Below the pieces are notes generated by a model. That model had not been told where the DNA came from. It searched no databases and saw only the letters and a list, made by a program, of their open reading frames with translations. A program made the translations under genes and the position numbers. Positions 59,701 through 64,000 of a stretch of DNA of 64,000 nt are shown here, in pieces (positions within the stretch are counted from its first letter, which is position 1; every line of letters starts with the position of its first letter). Source of the stretch: Telopea speciosissima (lineage: Eukaryota > Streptophyta > Magnoliopsida > Proteales > Proteaceae); assembly GCF_018873765.1 (NCBI RefSeq), contig NC_057922.1, positions 8,817,563 to 8,881,562 on the forward strand, written 5' to 3'.

Positions 59701-62700
59701 TTTAATGAATAAGAATTTGCTTTGCAATTGTCACTGTCCTGACATATGCTGTGAGGGTGAGATAGCCTTCATTGCCTCTCTCTCCATCGATCTGTAATCA
59801 AGTGTTCAAGTTGTTTCAATTCTGCCATAGCCGAAAGTTTGAAGATTGAATTTCAGTTGCTGGTTTTCTGCTACAAGATTCAAGGAGCCCTAAGCTAGCT
59901 AGTAAGTTCAAATCCCCATCCCCAAACCCTTCTCCTAATCCACTAAGCCCAACCCTAACATTCCCCCAAACCCTAAATTCTGTCTAGGTCAATCCAGCCA
60001 TTAGAATCCATCCAATCCAAACTTGGATTGAGCAACCCTTACACCCCTAGGAGAACCCGACCTGAACCCCTACCCTTAAACCTAACTCTAAATCCTAGAT
60101 CTCTTCTTCTTCCACTTTACCAAAACCCAAAAACCCAAACCCTAATTCAATATTCATCTTTGTTTACATAACCTCCATAAAACATCTCAGGACCTTGACT
60201 GGAAGACTTACCTCCACCAACTTTAACCTAACCCTACCATGAAACCCTAGATTCTACTTAATCCTAACCCTGATTTCAAAATCCCACCTATTTTAACCTA
60301 GCCGATTCCTCCAACCCTTAGCAGATCCTGGTTATTGGTTCTAGTTGGTATTCTAGTCATCTAGAATTACATTAGTAGGCCACATGGATTTCTCGTGATA
60401 AAGATTGCGGAGAGAATATGCAAACCCCTGATTTGCATGTGATGCAGATTTATCACCAAATTTGGCTGCTTTTATTAGGAATAAGTCTAGGGTTGGGTTA
60501 TATACATGTTGGGCCTTTGATCCCATGGGTTTTCTATGTAATAGGCCACTTTTATGGGCCTAAAGTTGGGGTATTTGAGTTGCATACGGGATTAGCCCTA
60601 TATTTAGTTTAATTTTATGTTTTTAATGTTTTAAATTGAACCGGTCCAAAGCTGGTTTGAACCAGTGGTTCAATTTAAGTGATTTTATTAGTTTTTCTTT
60701 TAGTTGTTTAGTTGGGCTGGATTAGGATTCTATTTTGAGTCTATTTCAGTTTCCTAGTCAGTTTAAGTTACCTAATAGGTTAGGGATTGGGTTAGGCCTT
60801 TCCTTTTTACTGTAGGAGTATAATTTTGAGTCTTTTATATAAGGTTGTAAGGGGGTCAAGTATTGAACACGAATTTGATTAATAAAACTCAGCTTTTTGC
60901 TTGCTGGCTTTGTTGCTGCCTTTGCTCCATCGTGAGTGTGCCTTGTGAGTAATATCAAGGTGAAGGGATTGGTGGATCTCCAATTGACTCCTTGCATCTG
61001 TTAAGATCGAGAGGCTCCCTTATCCATCTTCAAAGCTGCTGCTGGCATTGAAGATCAGTTTTCAAGTAAGTAGTTTACTGTTACAGCATTCAACCTTCTT
61101 CTTCTCATCCTCCAACCTAAGCCCTATCTATCCCCATCGATTCCCCTTGTTATCCACCATTAAAAATCTAAAACCTGCATTCACCAAAAAAAAATAATCT
61201 AAAATCTGCAACTATTCTTCTTCCCTTCTAGAAGGTCACATGCAAGGTGATTTTCGTGAGAAATCTGCCCAGCCGAATCTAACCGTTAAAACGTGCTAAA
61301 AATTTGATCGAATCTTCCTTAAACCCTAAGAGAGTCTCGATTCAAATTTCAGCACCATCCAATCAGCCGATTGTCTAAAATTATAGTTTTACCCCTCTCT
61401 CCTACTTCTACTAGGAAACCTCCATAACTCCAGATTTAACCATCTGATTTAGCTGTAACTTTCAGCATATATTCCCCTCCACCCTACCCACACTCAACCT
61501 AATGCCCTTGCCCTAACTCCACCTCTAAACCCTAGATTCCATCACTTCCCTATTTCCAAAAACCCTAACCATAGTTGCTGCCCAATTACATCTAAACTAC
61601 TTATACTCATCCAAAACCAATAAAATCTAGTTCATTAGACTCCCCTACACCTGCCTAGCTTTAGCATATAAGATACCTATCCATTATCCTAGCCCTAACC
61701 CTAACCCTAACCCTAACCCTAAATTTGACCTAAAACCTCAATTCTGCCCCCATCGAACCAGCAGTTCTACAGGTCCTGGTTGTCTGGCTCCTAGTAGGTC
61801 TCCTACCTATCTAGGACTACATTAGCATGGTTCTAGTTGTCAAGTTAAGTTGGATAAAATATACTGGCATATTTCGATTTTCACAAGGTTTGGCATGAAA
61901 TTTTCTTGGAAAACAATCAATTACTGTGTTATGATGAACCTTTTGACATCCCTTGTGAGATTTGATCATGTTGACTGAAACATTATTTTGGCTGTATCAG
62001 AATTTAACTACTTTGGCCTTATGACATGCCAAATATGAAACCTGCCAGACACCATTTAATATTATGAGAGTAATGCTTTGTAATTGAAATAAACAGTTCT
62101 AAAACTCTCGATTTTTATAACTTTTTTACTTGACATAGTAGCCATGGTCTGTGTTTTATGGCATATGGTTTTTCTTTAATTATGTCATTTTAAAAAAAAA
62201 ATGGTTTGTGGTTTTCCTTTATTAGTGATGCCATATCAAGTTACTCTTAGAAATTTTGATATGATTTTCGAAAGTCTAGATTCTATTTTCCAGATGAGTC
62301 TTAAGTTGTAATGTAGTTCTAGATTGGTATGAACCAGGATCTGCTATGAACTGGGTAATTCGGCTAGGTCAAAATAGTTGAAAATTGTTAAATTAGGGTT
62401 AGAGTTTGATGGGACCTAGGGTTTGATGGTTGGATTAGGTCAAGTGGATGTAGGGGAGTCTATCGGTGAAAGTTACGTTAAGTTTTAATGGAGGAATGAG
62501 TGCTGGAATGAATTTGCAGCAGGTTAGGTTTAGGGTTTTTGGCTTTTGAAAGTTGGAAGATGATGAAATCTAGGGTTTAAAGTGGTCAACTAGGGCTGGG
62601 GCTTGGATTGAGTTTCCCTTAGGGTGAGGGGAGAATTCGATCCAAATTTGGAGGGGTTTTGATGGTTGAATTGGTCTGGACAGAATTTGGGTTATAGGAA

Positions 62701-64000
62701 AAAGGTTTAGAGATGAGGAGATGCTAGGGTTTCGTGATTTAGAGTATTAGAAGAAGAATTGTTGGGGATGGGGTGATTCAAACTCACTGCTGTTGCATAA
62801 TTTCCTTGGCAGCAGCTTGTTTGATTGTATTGAATAAAAATCAAAACTTGAATTGAATTTGAAAGTAGTTCTTCAAAAGAACAAAGCGAGCTTGAACGAA
62901 CCACCCGGGCTTCACACCCCAAGGTGTTGATTGGATCAAACACCAATCCACCAGCCTTGATCGAACACAAGACAAAAATCTTGTATTATGTTTAAGTGCT
63001 GTTACAAGTCTGCAATAGGAGTATTGGCAGCATATGTGTCTGAAGTTCAATCTCTGTTTTCTGAGAATCTACTCATCAGATTGGGCTGAGATTAAACTAT
63101 GTCATTCCCCATCCTATCTACTTCATTTGACCCAAGTTTGTTGTCCATCGGACTGGTGGATTGAAAGTTATGCTAGTTCTCTTTGTTTTCTATTTTTCTC
63201 CATGCGTGTTATTCCTAATCCAACCATCAATTTGCTTTAATATTTTAACCATATACTCACCCATTATGGCCTAAAATATATGTTAGTTTCAGCCCCATCA
63301 GATTTTTGGTTTGCAAGTTCTAATTGTATTTAGTTTCTGCCATATTCATAGTTTTCTGGTTCACTGCGATTCTGGTTTCTAGTGTTTGGTTTTTCCAGCA
63401 TAGCAAACCTCATCAAAATAGATGATCTTTTATTTGTTTCACATGTTTCGGTGATGGGTAGCTTAGTTTGTAGCTCAAGCAGTCATTTTTCATCAAATTT
63501 GATAGATTATATTATCGTATATTCTTTCTTCACCTGCATGCTGTGGATCCCTTTAATTTTCCTGGGTGCTTTTTCTTTTTCCTCTGCAGGGAATGAGCAC
63601 TGAGATTAAGTGTGAGTGTCTTGATATCTTGTGTGATGTTCTTCATAGATTTGGGAATCTCATGACAGCAGACCATGAACTGTTGTTGGGTTCACTATTG
63701 TCCCAATTGAGTTCCAATCCGGCCAGCGTCAGAAAGAAGTCCATTTCATGTATTGGTGAGTTGAAATCAACTTATATTCAATGGTTTCTGACATGTTTAA
63801 TGATCTTGTTCCTTTTGCAATCTGAAAAACTGCCTTCATTAAAATGCAGCTTCTTAAAGATATAGAATTATTATGATCTTTTGATAACAATCAAGAGATC
63901 TAAATTATTTATTCTTCCCTTCTAGCTTCTCTTGCTTCAAGCATGTCGGATGATCTGTTGGCAAAAGCCACAGTTGCAGTTGTTCAGCTCTTAAAAAATA
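56791..64000 (+). CDS. CAND1: Cullin-associated NEDD8-dissociated protein 1 (CAND1), 5' part
   Basis: CAND1 binds un-neddylated cullin-RBX and exchanges substrate-receptor modules of cullin-RING ubiquitin ligases; in plants it affects auxin responses. Exons seen: 56791-56826, 56978-57147, 58291-58501, 63590-63755 and 63926-64000 (continuing beyond the window), all GT/AG with matching phase. They give about 219 residues of a protein usually near 1,220. Signature blocks: MANITMNSILEK, MTGKDKDYRYMATSDLLNEL, LQQLDDAAGDVSALAVKCLA, GKDQHRDSANIALKT, STEIKCECLDILCDV, ASLASSMSDDLLAKATVAVV. These are N-terminal HEAT repeats. The 5.1-kb third intron (58,502-63,589) is repeat-filled. Confidence 0.95.
58690..59290. 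repeat. Interspersed repeat in CAND1 intron 3
   Basis: Resembles 16,640-17,170 (THG1 intron 5) in order: purine-rich block, then GGGCTTATAAAAGAGG, then CCAAAATAAAGTGTTCCAAGG and CCCACTTGG. Probably a retroelement LTR remnant. Confidence 0.4.
59480..60400 (+). mobile_element. LTR/leader-like retroelement remnant (copy 2)
   Basis: Has a TATAAATATG box at about 59,665, an AATAAG-type signal, and a leader rich in AACCCTAA, closing with TCATCTAGAATTACATTA. It is the same layout as 9,415-10,430. No gag or pol. Confidence 0.5.
60640..61830 (+). mobile_element. LTR/leader-like retroelement remnant (copy 3)
   Basis: Starts GAACCGGTCCAAAGCTGG, has TATAAGGTTGTAAGGGGG, AATAAAACTC, CTCCTTGCATCTGTTAAG, an AACCCTAA-rich leader, and ends TATCTAGGACTACATTA. 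It is the closest relative of copy 1 at 9,415-10,430, which lies in a different gene's intron. Confidence 0.55.
61693..61722. repeat. Short interstitial CCCTAA array, five units
   Basis: Five exact CCCTAA units. The usual plant telomere unit is CCCTAAA, so this is probably local expansion within the AACCCTAA-rich retroelement leader of copy 3. Confidence 0.85.
61840..63580. other. CAND1 intron 3, 3' part, no gene
   Basis: T-rich intronic sequence with short frames on both strands that match no family I know. It ends in the polypyrimidine tract and CTCTGCAG acceptor before exon 4 at 63,590. Confidence 0.6.

Noticed and set aside
61693..61722. Telomere remnant
   Set aside because: Only five units, of CCCTAA rather than CCCTAAA, inside an AACCCTAA-rich retroelement leader; local expansion is simpler.
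1..64000. CRISPR arrays, bacterial operons or prophage
   Set aside because: Intron-bearing plant genes and plant transposons fill the window; the short direct repeats seen have two or three long units, not spaced repeats.

Overview
This window is nuclear DNA of a flowering plant. The evidence is four intron-bearing or plant-type genes (a double-domain tRNA-His guanylyltransferase, XRCC3, a BEARSKIN-type NAC transcription factor and CAND1), an Au-family SINE, and many Mutator-like and PIF/Harbinger-like miniature transposons. Introns of up to 5 kb packed with repeats suggest a large, repeat-rich genome. The sequence alone does not fix the species.

Layout. 1-2,160: no recognisable gene. 2,161-21,362 (minus): a 13-exon THG1/ICARUS1-like gene of 531 codons, made of two tandem Thg1 domains whose five core exons have identical lengths; its introns hold a dead LINE, LTR-like repeats and a decayed duplicate of exon 12. 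21,363-24,600: probable THG1 promoter and 5' leader, then low-complexity and satellite-like DNA. 24,600-37,600: a diverged tandem array with a unit of about 4.7-5 kb. In its last copy a Mutator-like MITE (9-bp target duplication) has been split by a 3.3-kb PIF/Harbinger-type element (TAA target duplication) that carries broken pieces of a LOG cytokinin-activating enzyme gene, a 6-phosphogluconolactonase gene and a tRNA-like sequence. 40,155-41,039 (plus): single-exon XRCC3. 43.2-44.6 kb: retroelement remnants and an Au SINE. 44,965-48,953 (minus): three-exon NAC gene with MITEs in both introns. 49-55.6 kb: intergenic repeats. 55.7-64.0 kb (plus): 5' end of CAND1, running off the window, with a 5.1-kb third intron full of LTR-like repeats.

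The genes do not form a functional cluster: tRNA maturation, homologous recombination, root-cap or secondary-wall type transcriptional control, and cullin-RING ligase exchange are independent housekeeping or developmental functions. The most unusual content is the nested gene-capturing transposon, the THG1 internal duplication with its stop-bearing extra exon, and a MITE family whose 9-bp target duplications can be read directly at several sites.
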